The translations under genes were made by a program, and so were the position numbers. A DNA stretch of 64,000 bases from Roseateles noduli (lineage in GTDB: Bacteria; Pseudomonadota; Gammaproteobacteria; Burkholderiales; Burkholderiaceae_C), in contig NIOE01000006.1 of assembly GCA_002205125.1 (NCBI GenBank), forward strand, positions 186,001 through 250,000, given 5' to 3'. Positions 1 to 10,739 of this stretch are shown here, in pieces. The stretch's first letter is position 1. Every line of letters begins with the position of its first letter. A model generated the notes under the pieces. It saw only the letters and a list, made by a program, of their open reading frames with translations, was not told the origin of the DNA and ran no database searches.

Positions 1-715
1 CCGCAGCCTCCAGCGTCAGGCCGAGGTCGACGAAGCGCGTGCCCTGCGCGGGCTCGGGCCAGTCGAGCCCGGCTGCGCGCAGCCACGGCTGCCAGGGTTG
101 CAACGGCGTGCGCAGCAGCGGCGCCGAGCCGAGGTCCGCCGGCGCATGGATGGCCGGCAGCCGGGCGAGCAGCGACGGTGCGGCCATCGGCGTGACGATG
201 TCGTCGAGGAGGACCTCGCCACCCGCCGGGATGGTGCCGGCGAAGATCTCGATGTCCGCCGGCGGTGCGGGCTGGTCCAGGTACGGCGTCGACAGCAGCA
301 ATTCGAGCTCGATGTCCGGATGCGCGAGCTCGAAGCCGGGCAGGGCGGGCACCAGCACCTGACGCGCGAAAGTTGGTGGGCTGGTGATGCTGAGCCGGAC
401 GATGCGCTGCTGGTCGCGCCGATGCAGCGGCACGGCGGCCAGGAGCGACAGCGCGGTCTGGACCTGCGCGAGGTATTCCTTGCCGGCGGCAGTGAGTCGC
501 AGCGGATTGCGCGTCAGCAGCGGCTGGCCGAGCCGTTCTTCCAAGGTCGCGATGCGTTTGCCGACGGCGCTCGCGCTGACATGGAGCACCTCGGCGGCGC
601 GCTCCAGGCTGCCGAGCCGCGCGGCGGCTTCGAAGGCCAGCAGACCGTCGATCGAGGGTAGTCGCAAGGTGTCGGCCAAGGGCTCGCCTGGGACTTGGCG
701 CGAGGAATCGCTCAT
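1..715 (-). CDS. LysR-family transcriptional regulator (3' end cut by window edge)
   Basis: I translated the minus strand from an ATG at 713-715; the frame stays open to base 1, giving about 238 residues with the C-terminus outside the window. Residues about 20-80 form a LysR-type winged helix-turn-helix (LPSIDGLLAFEAAARLGS, then SASAVGKRIATLEERLG and a TRNPLRLTAAG wing). The rest resembles the GcvA-like LysR effector-binding fold. LysR proteins usually repress themselves and control a divergent gene; the divergent neighbour here is the YbaN-like gene at 817, about 100 bases away. The regulated pathway and ligand cannot be told from what is visible. The family call is secure. Confidence 0.9.
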   Translation of the reverse strand, partial: MSDSSRQVPGEPLADTLRLPSIDGLLAFEAAARLGSLERAAEVLHVSASAVGKRIATLEERLGQPLLTRNPLRLTAAGKEYLAQVQTALSLLAAVPLHRRDQQRIVRLSITSPPTFARQVLVPALPGFELAHPDIELELLLSTPYLDQPAPPADIEIFAGTIPAGGEVLLDDIVTPMAAPSLLARLPAIHAPADLGSAPLLRTPLQPWQPWLRAAGLDWPEPAQGTRFVDLGLTLEAA

Positions 716-816
716 GAGCGCGACTGTAGCGTCCGGCGCCTGCCGGTCCCTCGTGCCATCAGGGAGGCTGGATGGCGAGCGCACGAGCTGCCTCAGAGCG
801 CAGCTACAGTGGCGCG

Positions 817-1260
817 ATGTCCGAAGTTCCCGAGAGAAGCCTGACCGCCGCTGCCGCTGAGGCCGCGGCCGACGACGCGACCGTGCGCGTGCTTGAACAG
901 GCGTCCTTGTGGCGCCGTCTGCCGTGGATGGTGGGCGGCGCGCTGAGCCTGGTGCTGGGCGTGATCGGCATCTTCCTGCCGCTGCTGCCGACGACCCCTT
1001 TCGTCCTGCTGGCCGCATTCTGCTTCGCGCGCGGGTCTGCACGCTGCGAGGCGTGGCTGGTCGGCCACCCGCGCTTCGGGCCGATGATCGTCCAGTGGCG
1101 CGCGAATCGCGCGGTGCCGCTTCGGGCCAAGCAGATGGCCTGGGGAATGATGGCGATCAGTTCGGCCATTTCCGCATTCGTCATGCCGGTCTTGCCATGG
1201 CTACCGGCCGTCTGCTGCCTGGCGGTCGGCATCTGGCTCTGGCGTCTGCCGACGGCTTGA
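817..1260 (+). CDS. YbaN/DUF454 family inner-membrane protein
   Basis: A 147-residue protein of the YbaN (DUF454) family, whose biochemical role is unknown. Residues 1-35 are a soluble, Ala-rich N-terminus. A first hydrophobic stretch spans about 37-70 and includes the family hallmark GIFLPLLPTTPF (51-62). LVGHPRFGP (81-89) is the second conserved block, and two more hydrophobic segments lie at about 107-141. I chose the ATG at 817 over an in-frame ATG at 772 because family members lack the extra 15 residues. The last 60 bases overlap the 3' end of the convergent ORF at 1201-1548. Confidence 0.85.
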   Translation: MSEVPERSLTAAAAEAAADDATVRVLEQASLWRRLPWMVGGALSLVLGVIGIFLPLLPTTPFVLLAAFCFARGSARCEAWLVGHPRFGPMIVQWRANRAVPLRAKQMAWGMMAISSAISAFVMPVLPWLPAVCCLAVGIWLWRLPTA

Positions 1261-1548
1261 TCCAATGCGCGCTGTTCCCACCAGCCCCCTGATGGCCGCA
1301 TCCAGTGCAACAAGGCCGGCGACGGTGATGAAGACGCGATTGGTCGCCATCAACGCGCTGACGGCGGAACTCGACAGCACGGCCGTCGACATCAGAAGAC
1401 AGGGGTAGAGCGAGAGTCCGTCCCAGAGGTCCCGCACGACGGTGCGATCCGCCGCGCCCTTTCCAAGAAGACGGACCCAGGCGGTGGCCAAGGCTGCGAC
1501 AGCCACGCACAGGACGTCGTGGATGGAAGCATCGATGAAATCAGGCAT
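1201..1548 (-). CDS. Small hypothetical membrane protein
   Basis: I do not recognise this 115-residue protein. Three hydrophobic stretches (about residues 11-28, 46-66 and 70-90) suggest two or three membrane spans, followed by a charged, Arg-rich tail. A GGAG ribosome-binding site lies about 12 bases before the ATG at 1546-1548. Codons are mostly G/C-ending like those of neighbouring genes, which argues for a real gene. It lies 21 bases downstream of another small membrane ORF (1570-1791) on the same strand, so the two may be cotranscribed. Its 3' end overlaps the convergent YbaN-like gene by 60 bases. Small paired membrane proteins can be holin-like or toxin-like, but no motif here supports a specific role. 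Confidence 0.5.
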   Translation of the reverse strand: MPDFIDASIHDVLCVAVAALATAWVRLLGKGAADRTVVRDLWDGLSLYPCLLMSTAVLSSSAVSALMATNRVFITVAGLVALDAAIRGLVGTARIGSSRRQTPEPDADRQAADGR

Positions 1549-1569
1549 CGCTGTTGCTCCGCTCTCATA

Positions 1570-1791
1570 TCAACGATTCCGCTCGTTGCGGTCCAGCCAG
1601 AGCGTGACGACAGCGGCAATTGCGATCGCCGCGAGGTCCCGATAGAAGCTCTGGGGAAAGAACAAGCTGCCGCAGATGCTCAGGAAACCGCCGCCTCCCA
1701 AGGAGGTTCGGAGCACGCCGAACCAACGGTCATAGGCAGGCTGTCCGCCGGACGAAAAATGGCTGGAAAGAGGGAGGAGTGGGCTGCGCAT
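1570..1791 (-). CDS. Small hypothetical membrane protein
   Basis: A 73-residue ORF with a GAG-type ribosome-binding site before the ATG at 1789-1791. An alternative ATG at 1864-1866 would add 25 residues and has its own weak GAGG site, so the start is uncertain. A Gly-rich hydrophobic stretch (about residues 33-45) is followed by a probable transmembrane helix (about 52-66) and a charged end (LDRNERNR). It sits directly upstream of the small membrane ORF at 1201-1548. No known family is recognised. Confidence 0.4.
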   Translation of the reverse strand: MRSPLLPLSSHFSSGGQPAYDRWFGVLRTSLGGGGFLSICGSLFFPQSFYRDLAAIAIAAVVTLWLDRNERNR

Positions 1792-1945
1792 GGATCGCTC
1801 TTCATGACTGCTGGATCGATCACTTTGCGCGCCAATGGGCGTCTCAAAATGCAACCAAACGGTCATGCAGGTGTGGCCTCGGCGAGAACCTTGCGAAATA
1901 TCAACTTGCGTTGCGACCTGCGTCTCACCGACGGGGCGGAGCGTC

Positions 1946-3193
1946 TCAGCTGAACAACTGCAGGTTCTCCGGCCTCGGCATCGCGCTCGCCGTGTCGCTC
2001 TTGCTGGCAGCGCTGCGCGTGCGTCGCACCGGCTCGACGTCCCCGGGCCGGCTGAGCTTGCCGACCCGCACGCCGAGCAGCCGCAGCCGCTGGCTCAGGT
2101 CCACGCGCTTGAGGCACAGCCCCGCCGCGTGCCGGATCGACGCCGCATCCTGCACCGGCGCGTCCAGCGTCAGGTCGCGCGTCACCGTGCGGAAGCCTTC
2201 GAAGCGCAGCTTGATGCCGATCGTGCGCCCCAGGTAGCCCTTGCGCTGCAGGTCGGAGGCGAGTTGCTCGCACAGCGCGGTGAAGATGCGCGACAGCTCC
2301 GGCCGGTCGCGCTTGGCGTGCAGGTCGCGCTCGAAGGTCGTCTCGCGGCTGATGGACACCGGCTCGCTGTAGGTCACCACCGGCCGCTCGTCGAGGCCCC
2401 AGGCCGCCTGGTGCAACCAGGCGCTGTAGCCCGCGCCGAAATGCTGCAGCAGCAGCTCCGGCGCCGCGGCCGCGAGTTCGCCGATGGTGTGGATCTCCAG
2501 GCCTTCGAGCTTGGCGCCGGCCTTGGGCCCGATGCCGTTGATGCGACGTACCGGCAGCGGCCAGATCTTGGTCGGCAGGTCCTCCATCATGATCAGCGTC
2601 AGGCCGTCGGGCTTGTCGAGCTCCGACGCGATCTTGGACAGCAGCTTGTTGGGCGTCACCCCGATCGAGCAGGTCAGCCCGGTCGCGCGCTGCACCGAGT
2701 TTTTGATCTCCCGCGCGATCGCCCGCACGCCGCCTAGCGGGTCGTGGCCGACCGCCTCGCGCGCGCCCGGCACGTCCGTGAGGTCGATGTAGATCTCGTC
2801 GATGCCGCGGTCCTCGACCACCGGCGCGATCTCGCGCACCGCCGCCTTGAACAGCCGCGAGAAGTGGCGGTACGAGTCGAAGTCCGCCGGCAGCAGGATC
2901 GCCTGCGGCGCGCGCAGCGCCGCCTTCATCAGCCCCATCGCGGAGAACACGCCCAGGTCGCGCGCCGCGTAGGTCGACGTCGTCACGACGCCGCGCCCGG
3001 TGTAGTCGGCCAGCTTGAAGAACTCGCGCGTGCCGTCGGGCCGCTCCTGCGGCGTGTGGGCGCGCCGGCCGCCGACCACCACCGGCAGGCCCTTGAGCTC
3101 CGGATAACGCAGCAGCTCCACGGACGCGTAGAACGCGTCCATGTCCAGATGGGCGATCAGGCGATCGGGCAGCGCTGGCGTCGGCTCGGCCAT
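1946..3193 (-). CDS. dinB: DNA polymerase IV (Y-family translesion polymerase)
   Basis: Error-prone translesion DNA polymerase acting on damaged templates and part of the SOS/stress mutagenesis response in many bacteria. The 415-residue protein shows the palm motif HLDMDAFYAS with catalytic D17 and the second acidic pair D132-E133 in RGIDEIYIDL. The thumb/HhH region (INGIGPKAGAKL) and the little-finger domain (RETTFERDL and following) come next. The extreme C-terminus ends in LQLFS, a typical sliding-clamp-binding peptide. Compared with E. coli DinB there is an insertion of about 20 residues near positions 43-65 between palm strands. It is a monocistronic gene convergent with nothing close. 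I saw no clear LexA box upstream. Confidence 0.96.
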   Translation of the reverse strand: MAEPTPALPDRLIAHLDMDAFYASVELLRYPELKGLPVVVGGRRAHTPQERPDGTREFFKLADYTGRGVVTTSTYAARDLGVFSAMGLMKAALRAPQAILLPADFDSYRHFSRLFKAAVREIAPVVEDRGIDEIYIDLTDVPGAREAVGHDPLGGVRAIAREIKNSVQRATGLTCSIGVTPNKLLSKIASELDKPDGLTLIMMEDLPTKIWPLPVRRINGIGPKAGAKLEGLEIHTIGELAAAAPELLLQHFGAGYSAWLHQAAWGLDERPVVTYSEPVSISRETTFERDLHAKRDRPELSRIFTALCEQLASDLQRKGYLGRTIGIKLRFEGFRTVTRDLTLDAPVQDAASIRHAAGLCLKRVDLSQRLRLLGVRVGKLSRPGDVEPVRRTRSAASKSDTASAMPRPENLQLFS

Positions 3194-3248
3194 GCGAAGG
3201 ATTGTGAGCCCCGGCGCTGACAGTCGCTGTCAGCAGGGGCGGCGACGG

Positions 3249-3740
3249 TCAGTGTCCGCAGCTCGTCGAGCCGCAGGCCGACACGGCGTCCTCGGCCTTG
3301 GCCGCTGCCTTGACGGGATCGCGGCATTCGCCGGTCTTCGGATCGAAGCCGCGTTGTTCCATCGTGTAGACCAGCGCCGCATCCATCATCTCGGCGTGGC
3401 CGGGGAACCACTGCGACAGCTCGGTGCGGACGATGGACAACGGCTCGCGGTCGCCCAGGTCCTCGGCGTAGCGCACCACCTCGCGCATCACGTTGAGCAC
3501 CATCGCATGCTGGCTGCTGTGGCAGTTCTCCGGCTCGAAGCCGGTCGCCGCCATCCAGCGCTCCTCCATCGCGAAGTGCTCCTCCGTGTGGGCGAGCAAT
3601 TCCTTGAACGCCGGCAGCGCGTCCTCGCCGCGATCAAGCGTGTCCGCGTAGCGGTTCAGCAGATCGACGAATTCCTCGTGCGTGTGGTCGAGCTCCGGCT
3701 GATTCAGCACGAGCTCGTCGGTCCAGGCCAGCGCGCTCAT
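3249..3740 (-). CDS. Bacteriohemerythrin-domain protein
   Basis: A 163-residue non-heme di-iron oxygen-binding protein of the hemerythrin family. The ligand pattern is complete: H21 (DHTH), H51 and H55 with E59 (HTEEHFAMEE), H74 and H78 (HSSQH), and H115 with D120 (HAEMMD). Such proteins bind O2 or sense or scavenge oxygen and NO, often linked to motility or micro-aerobic metabolism. A C-terminal extension of about 40 residues ends in the Cys-rich tail CGSTSCGH, which is not part of the hemerythrin fold and could bind metal or form a disulfide. The gene begins 2 bases after argH stops on the same strand, so the two are probably cotranscribed; the functional link is not obvious. Confidence 0.92.
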   Translation of the reverse strand: MSALAWTDELVLNQPELDHTHEEFVDLLNRYADTLDRGEDALPAFKELLAHTEEHFAMEERWMAATGFEPENCHSSQHAMVLNVMREVVRYAEDLGDREPLSIVRTELSQWFPGHAEMMDAALVYTMEQRGFDPKTGECRDPVKAAAKAEDAVSACGSTSCGH

Positions 3741-3742
3741 GC

Positions 3743-5233
<1,491 letters not shown>

Positions 5234-5365
5234 CGGCTTGCAAGGCGTTACGACTTCGCGGCGCCCCGGGCGTGTCCGCATAGGAAGCGGACGGACGCCT
5301 GGGTGAGAATGAGCCGCCGATTCTAAAGGGGCGCCGCCGTGGCGCCCGAGGGGCCGCTGCAGGGA

Positions 5366-5425
5366 GCGGGACTGGGCGCGGGACGGTGCGCGGGACAGGG
5401 AGCGGGACAGTGCGGGGACGGGACG
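5366..5425. repeat. 12-bp imperfect tandem repeats (about five copies)
   Basis: Four consecutive 12-base units starting with GCGGGAC (5366, 5378, 5390, 5402) and a degenerate fifth (5414-5425) lie directly upstream of the sensor kinase start at 5431. The unit consensus is roughly GCGGGACNGKGC. The array lies in the argH/kinase divergent region, probably within the kinase leader. Confidence 0.75.
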
Positions 5426-5430
5426 ATCCG

Positions 5431-6621
5431 ATGGCCACGAAGGCGACGACCGGGAAGTCGACGGGGAACACCCCGCGGCGCTCGGCGGAGCCGTCGACGC
5501 CCCCCGCGAGCACGCAGCCCGCGAGCACGCAGCCGATGAGCACCCAACCCTCGGACAGCCGGCCGATGCCGCTGCAACCGGCCTGGGAGGAAACCCGGCT
5601 GGACGCGCGGGCGGTCGAACCGCCGCGGCTGATCGACGCGCAGCGTCGTTTCGACGTCTGCCACGTGGGCCTTGTGCTGCGCGCGGTGCTGAGCATGCAG
5701 CTGGTGCAGTCGCTGGGTCTGGCGATGACCTCCGAGACGACGGCCCAATGGGTCTGGGCGATGGGCGGCGCCTCCGTCGCGACGCTGAGCGGCGTGCTGG
5801 CCTGGTTGCTGATCGTGTGCGCCTCCAAGCGCGTGCTGGCGCGCCTGCCGGAATGGGCGCAGTGGGTGCTGCCGATCGCGCTGGGCGCGCTCTGCGCCCA
5901 TGGCGGCGCGCAGCTGCTGGCGGCGGTGGAGTTCGGCAGGCTCGGCACCCTTCAACATGCCGCGGCCGTCGTCACGGGCGGGCTGGCGGCGGGCGTGCTG
6001 CTCGGCTGGCTGAAGCTGCGCGAGCGCGCACAGGCGCCCGCCGACGCGCTGGCGCGGCTGGTGGAGCTGCAGTCGCGCATCCGGCCGCATTTCCTCTTCA
6101 ACACGCTGAACACCGCGATCGCGCTGGTGCGCGTCGATCCGAACCGTGCCGAGGAGGTGCTGGAGGATCTGGCCGAGCTGTTCCGCGTGGCGCTGGCCGA
6201 CGCGGGGCCGACCGCCGAAGGCGTGCGGCTGGACCAGGAGGTCGAGCTGGCACGGCGTTATCTGGCGATCGAGCAGTTGCGCTTCGGCAGCCGGCTGCGG
6301 GTGCATTGGCAGCTCGATCCGCATGCGGCGGAAGCGCGCGTGCCGCCGCTGCTGCTGCAGCCGCTGGTGGAGAACGCCGTGCGCCATGGTGTCGAGCCCA
6401 ACGACGGCGGCGGCGACGTCGACATCGTGACGCGGGCGCGGGGCAGCGAGATCGAGATCCGCGTCGTCAACACGGTCGGACTGCCGTCGCGCGGCGGCGG
6501 GCACGGGCTGGCGCTGCGCAACGTGCGGCAACGGCTGCGGCTGATGCACGACGTGGCGGCGCGGCTGGAGGCCGGGCCGGGCGAAGGGCGTTTCGTCGTG
6601 CGGATCGTGATGCCGCGATGA
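5431..6621 (+). CDS. LytS/AlgZ-type sensor histidine kinase
   Basis: A 396-residue membrane histidine kinase of the LytS/AlgZ (HisKA_5TM-like, PF06580) class. The N-terminus is Ser/Thr/Pro-rich and contains a threefold STQP peptide repeat (about residues 27-42). Four hydrophobic segments follow (about 72-190). The phospho-acceptor region [10 protein letters not shown] has its His at about 220, and the C-terminal HATPase domain shows [10 protein letters not shown] and the Gly-rich [15 protein letters not shown] block. It phosphorylates the response regulator encoded 76 bases downstream (6698). The ATG at 5431 is preferred to a GTG at 5386 that lies inside the tandem repeats. The sensed signal is unknown. 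Confidence 0.9.
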   Translation: MATKATTGKSTGNTPRRSAEPSTPPASTQPASTQPMSTQPSDSRPMPLQPAWEETRLDARAVEPPRLIDAQRRFDVCHVGLVLRAVLSMQLVQSLGLAMTSETTAQWVWAMGGASVATLSGVLAWLLIVCASKRVLARLPEWAQWVLPIALGALCAHGGAQLLAAVEFGRLGTLQHAAAVVTGGLAAGVLLGWLKLRERAQAPADALARLVELQSRIRPHFLFNTLNTAIALVRVDPNRAEEVLEDLAELFRVALADAGPTAEGVRLDQEVELARRYLAIEQLRFGSRLRVHWQLDPHAAEARVPPLLLQPLVENAVRHGVEPNDGGGDVDIVTRARGSEIEIRVVNTVGLPSRGGGHGLALRNVRQRLRLMHDVAARLEAGPGEGRFVVRIVMPR

Positions 6622-6697
6622 GACCGGGATTCACCATGACGAAGAACGCGATGAGCGCAGACAGCGCAGACAGCGCATTGGGACGGGAGGGAAGGAC

Positions 6698-7525
6698 ATG
6701 CTGACGCATCCGCCGCTGAGGGTCTTGATCGTCGACGACGAGCCGCTGGCGCGCCTGCGCCTGCGCGGGCTGGTCGAGGCCAACGAGGAACCGCGCGCCG
6801 AGGTCGTGGCCGAGGCCGGCAGCGGCGATCAGGCGCTGGCGTGGCTCAAGGACCACGCCTGCGACCTGATCCTGCTGGACGTGCAGATGCCGGGCCTGGA
6901 CGGGCTGGGGCTGGCGCAGGCGCTGCACGGACGGCCGTTCGCGCCGGCCATCGTGTTCGTCACCGCGCACGCGCAGCACGCGCTGCTGGCCTTCGAGCTG
7001 GAGGCGCTGGACTACCTGACCAAGCCGGTGCGGCGCGAGCGCCTGCAGGCCAGCCTGGCGCGGGCGATGCAGCGCCAGGACGAGCGCGCGGCGGCCAAGG
7101 CGCGCGAGGATCGCGACGTCAACGGGCAGGAATCGTCGCCGGGCGCCGAGGCGCCGGTCATCAACATCACCGAACGCGGACGGCTGCTGCGGGTGCCGCT
7201 GGCCGAGGTCCTCTACTTCAAGGCCGAGCTCAAGTACCTCACGCTGCGCACCGCGACGCAGAGCCACGTGATGGACGGCTCGCTCAGCGACCTGGAGCAG
7301 CGCCTGGGCGACCGCTTCCTGCGCGTGCACCGCAACGCGCTGGTGGCGCGTTCGGCCGTGCGCGAACTCGAACGCCATGTGCCGACCGACGGCCAGGCCG
7401 ACGGCGACGCCGACAACGGCGGCGAACTCGGCTGGGCGGTCCGCATCGCCCACGTCAACGAATGGCTGGCCGTCTCCAGACGGCAGGTCGCTGCGGTGCG
7501 GGAAGCGCTGGCCGGTCAGCGCTGA
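6698..7525 (+). CDS. LytTR-family response regulator (AlgR-like)
   Basis: A 275-residue response regulator partnered with the kinase just upstream. The receiver domain (about 7-125) has the acidic pair D13-D14, the phospho-acceptor D61 (LLDVQMPGLDG) and the conserved LDYLTKP Lys loop. An Ala/acidic linker leads to a LytTR DNA-binding domain (about 150-270) with the VLYFKAELKYLTL and RFLRVHRNALV blocks. An insertion rich in Asp/Gly (about 228-245) interrupts the LytTR domain. AlgR-type regulators control exopolysaccharide, twitching or virulence functions in relatives. No target is evident here. Confidence 0.92.
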   Translation: MLTHPPLRVLIVDDEPLARLRLRGLVEANEEPRAEVVAEAGSGDQALAWLKDHACDLILLDVQMPGLDGLGLAQALHGRPFAPAIVFVTAHAQHALLAFELEALDYLTKPVRRERLQASLARAMQRQDERAAAKAREDRDVNGQESSPGAEAPVINITERGRLLRVPLAEVLYFKAELKYLTLRTATQSHVMDGSLSDLEQRLGDRFLRVHRNALVARSAVRELERHVPTDGQADGDADNGGELGWAVRIAHVNEWLAVSRRQVAAVREALAGQR

Positions 7526-7550
7526 CGCACCGGCCCGACCCGCCTGCGCC

Positions 7551-10502
7551 TCAGCCGGTGTTGCGAAGGCCCGCGGCGATCCCGTTGATGGACAGGTGGA
7601 TCCCGCGCTGGACGCGTTCCAGCCGCGGATCCTCCGCGCGCTTCTCCGCCGGGATCGCGCGATAACGCCGCATCAGCTCGACCTGCAGATGGTTCAGCGG
7701 GTCGATGTACGGGAAACGGTGCTCGATCGAGCGCGCCAGCGCCGGATTGGCCGCGAGCCGGCCGCTCTCGCCGGTGATCAGCGCGATGGCTTCCTCGGTG
7801 CGGGCGAACTCGGCCTCGATCGCGCCGAAGATCTTCTTGGCCAGGCGCTTGTCCTCGACCAGCTCCAGATAGCGGCGCGCGATGTCGAGGTCGGCCTTGG
7901 CCAGCACCATGTCCAGGTTGGACAGCAGCGTCTTGAAGAAGGGCCACTGCTTGTGCATGCGCTTGAGCAGGGCCAGCTTCTCGTCGCGGCCGGCTCCGTC
8001 CTTGCCGTTGGCCTTGCCCAGGAAGTCCTGGACGCCCGAGCCGAATCCGCACCAGCCCGGCAGCGTGATGCGCGACTGCCCCCAGCTGAAGCCCCACGGG
8101 ATCGCGCGCAGGTCCTCGATCGCACGCGTGGCCTTGCGCGAGGCCGGCCGTGAGCCGATGTTGAGCTCCGCGATCTCGCGGATGGGCGTCGTGGCGAAGA
8201 AGAAGTCGGCGAAGCCCGGTGTGTCGTAGACCAGTCCGCGGTAGGCCGCGAAGCTGGCGTCCGACAGCGCCTGCGCCGCCGTCATGAAGGCCTGCGGTGC
8301 CGTCTTGGTCGGGTGCAGCAGCGTGGCCTCGAGCGTCGCGGCGACCAGCGTCTCCAGGTTGCGCCGGCCGATCTCCGGATTGGCGTACTTGGAGTTGATG
8401 ACCTCGCCCTGCTCGGTCAGCCGGATCTGGCCGTTCACCGTGCCGGGCGGCTGCGCGAGGATGGCCTGGTAGCTCGGACCGCCGCCGCGGCCCACCGTGC
8501 CGCCGCGACCGTGGAACAGGCGCAGCGTGAGCGGACCCTGCTGGCGCAGCTCGTCGAAGAGCTGGACCAGCGCGATCTCGGCGCGGTACAGCTCCCAGCT
8601 GCTGGTGAACACGCCGCCGTCCTTGTTGGAGTCGGAGTAGCCCAGCATGATGTCCTGCTCGCCGCCGGAGCGGCGCACCAGCGCCGCCATGCCGGGCAGC
8701 TCGTAGAAGCCGCGCATGATGCCGGGCGCGTTGCGCAGGTCGGCGATGGTCTCGAACAGCGGCACCACGATCAGGTCGCTGACCGCGTCGCCGTCCAGCG
8801 TGCCGCGCAGCAGGCCGACTTCCTTCAGCAGCAGCTGCACCTCCAGCAGGTCGCTGACGTCCTCGGTGTGCGAAATGATGTAGTGGCGCAGCGCCTCGCG
8901 GCCGAAGCGCTTCAGCGACTCGCGCGCGGTCTCGAAGATCGCCAGCTCGCCCAGCGCGCGCTCGCTGTACTCGGCGCCCAGCACCCGCAGCGGGCGCGTC
9001 TGGTTCAGCAGGTCGACCAGCAGCGCGCGGCGCTCCTGCTCGCCCAGCGCCGAGTAGTCCTCGCAGACGCGCGCGTTCTTCAGCAGCTCGACGACGGTGA
9101 GTTCGTGCTGGTCGCTGCTCTGGCGCAGGTCCAACGTCGCCAGGTGGAAACCGAAGACCTGGACCGCGCGGATCAGCGGCTTGAGCCGCGGCGCGATCAG
9201 CGCGTGCGCGTGGTGACTCTCCAGCGAGTCCTGGATCACGCGCAGGTCCGCCAGCAGCTCCTCGGGCGACAGGTAGGGATCCTGCGGCGCGACCGCGTGG
9301 CGCAGCGCCTCGGTGCCGGTCAGCGATTCCAGCGTCGCGGCCAGGCGCGCGTACATGCCGGTCAGGGCGCGCCGGTAGGGCTCGTCCATCCGGTGCTCGT
9401 TCTGGTCCGGGCTGCGCTCGGCCAGCGCCTGCATCGCGGGCGTGACGCCCGCCAGGCGCAGCGAGATCGACAGCTCCGCGCCCAGCTCGTGCAGCTCCGT
9501 GAGGTAGTGGCGCAGCGCCAGTTCGCTCTGGCGGCGCAGCGCCAGGCGCATCGTGTCGGCGGTGACGTTGGGGTTGCCGTCGCGGTCGCCGCCTATCCAC
9601 TGGCCCATGCGCAGGAAGGGCGGCACGTCCTCGCCCGGCAGCGCTTCCTCCAGCTCGGTATAGAGCTTGGGGATCTCGCGCAGGAAGGTCGCGTGGTAGT
9701 AGCTCAGCGCGTTCTCGATCTCGTCGACGACGGTGAGCTTCGAGTAGCGCAGCATCCGCGTCTGCCACAGCTGCGTGACGCGGGCGCGGATCAGGTGTTC
9801 GTTCGCGGCGAGTTCGCGCTCGGTGTGCAGTCGGTCGCGCGCGCCGACCAGCTCGGCCACGGCGCGCTCGGCGTCCAGGATGCTCTTGCGCTGCACTTCG
9901 GTCGGGTGGGCCGTCAGCACCGGCGACACGAAGCCGTGCGCCAGCGTCTTGGCCACTTCCGCCGGCCGCACGCCGGCGTCGAACAGCCGCTCCAGCGCGT
10001 AACCCAGCGAGCCCGGCTGCAGGGAGCCCTCGCGCTCGTGCACCTCGCGCCGGCGGACGTGGTGGCGGTCCTCGGCGATGTTGGCCAGGTGGGAGAAGTA
10101 GCTGAACGCGCGGATGACGCTCACCGTCTGCTCGCCCGACAGGCCCTTGAGCAGCTTGTCCATCTGCTTGCCGGCCTGCGCATCCCGCTTCAGGCGGAAG
10201 GCGACCGACAGCTGCCGCACGCGCTCCACCAGTTCGTAGGCTTCGCGACCCTCCTGCTCGCGGATCACCTCGCCCAGGATGCGGCCCAGCAGGCGGATGT
10301 CGTCCATCAGCGGCTGGTTCTTGTCCTTGATGGTCCGGATCGAGCGGGTGCCGGCCACGGACTTGGCGGACGGCTGGGTGGCCGGCTTCGTCTTCGACGC
10401 GGGACGCGTCTTGGGGCCAGGTGTTGCGGCCGGCTTGGCGCGGGCTTTGGCGGGGGCCTTGGCGCGGGACTTCGAGGCGGGAGAGTTGGTACTGGCGGGC
10501 AT
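7551..10502 (-). CDS. ppc: Phosphoenolpyruvate carboxylase
   Basis: Carboxylates phosphoenolpyruvate with bicarbonate to oxaloacetate, replenishing the TCA cycle. The 983-residue protein has all family landmarks: the catalytic-His block [33 protein letters not shown], the Gly-rich [14 protein letters not shown] loop and the C-terminal NTG end. The first 60 or so residues are a Lys/Ala/Pro-rich low-complexity extension not present in typical PEPC. The next Met (about residue 65, before DDIRLLG) lies close to where homologues begin, so the annotated start could be too far upstream. The gene is divergent from hemC, a common arrangement in Burkholderiales. It converges on the LytTR regulator gene. 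Confidence 0.97.
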   Translation of the reverse strand: MPASTNSPASKSRAKAPAKARAKPAATPGPKTRPASKTKPATQPSAKSVAGTRSIRTIKDKNQPLMDDIRLLGRILGEVIREQEGREAYELVERVRQLSVAFRLKRDAQAGKQMDKLLKGLSGEQTVSVIRAFSYFSHLANIAEDRHHVRRREVHEREGSLQPGSLGYALERLFDAGVRPAEVAKTLAHGFVSPVLTAHPTEVQRKSILDAERAVAELVGARDRLHTERELAANEHLIRARVTQLWQTRMLRYSKLTVVDEIENALSYYHATFLREIPKLYTELEEALPGEDVPPFLRMGQWIGGDRDGNPNVTADTMRLALRRQSELALRHYLTELHELGAELSISLRLAGVTPAMQALAERSPDQNEHRMDEPYRRALTGMYARLAATLESLTGTEALRHAVAPQDPYLSPEELLADLRVIQDSLESHHAHALIAPRLKPLIRAVQVFGFHLATLDLRQSSDQHELTVVELLKNARVCEDYSALGEQERRALLVDLLNQTRPLRVLGAEYSERALGELAIFETARESLKRFGREALRHYIISHTEDVSDLLEVQLLLKEVGLLRGTLDGDAVSDLIVVPLFETIADLRNAPGIMRGFYELPGMAALVRRSGGEQDIMLGYSDSNKDGGVFTSSWELYRAEIALVQLFDELRQQGPLTLRLFHGRGGTVGRGGGPSYQAILAQPPGTVNGQIRLTEQGEVINSKYANPEIGRRNLETLVAATLEATLLHPTKTAPQAFMTAAQALSDASFAAYRGLVYDTPGFADFFFATTPIREIAELNIGSRPASRKATRAIEDLRAIPWGFSWGQSRITLPGWCGFGSGVQDFLGKANGKDGAGRDEKLALLKRMHKQWPFFKTLLSNLDMVLAKADLDIARRYLELVEDKRLAKKIFGAIEAEFARTEEAIALITGESGRLAANPALARSIEHRFPYIDPLNHLQVELMRRYRAIPAEKRAEDPRLERVQRGIHLSINGIAAGLRNTG

Positions 10503-10739
10503 GGCGGCGTCAGAGGTTCGTCAGGGACCAGAGGAGAGGGTGATGTAACGAAGTTACCTTCGGTTGACTTTAGCAGTTTCTTCGTGCGCGGCTCGCCCGT
10601 TGGGGTGGCGTGACGTGGCGCTGGCGCCGCGACAAGCTCCGGGATCGCACAAGCCACGCTTCGCGGCAAACGAGCTTCCCTCCATGGAGGGACCGTCGGA
10701 CCGGGGACCGGGGGCGCTGCTCGGCTAGCATGCCGCCCC

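Noticed and set aside
8313-10613. A 766-codon plus-strand open frame opposite ppc
   Set aside because: Composition typical of high-GC antisense frames; ppc is certain and no ribosome-binding site or family supports the frame.
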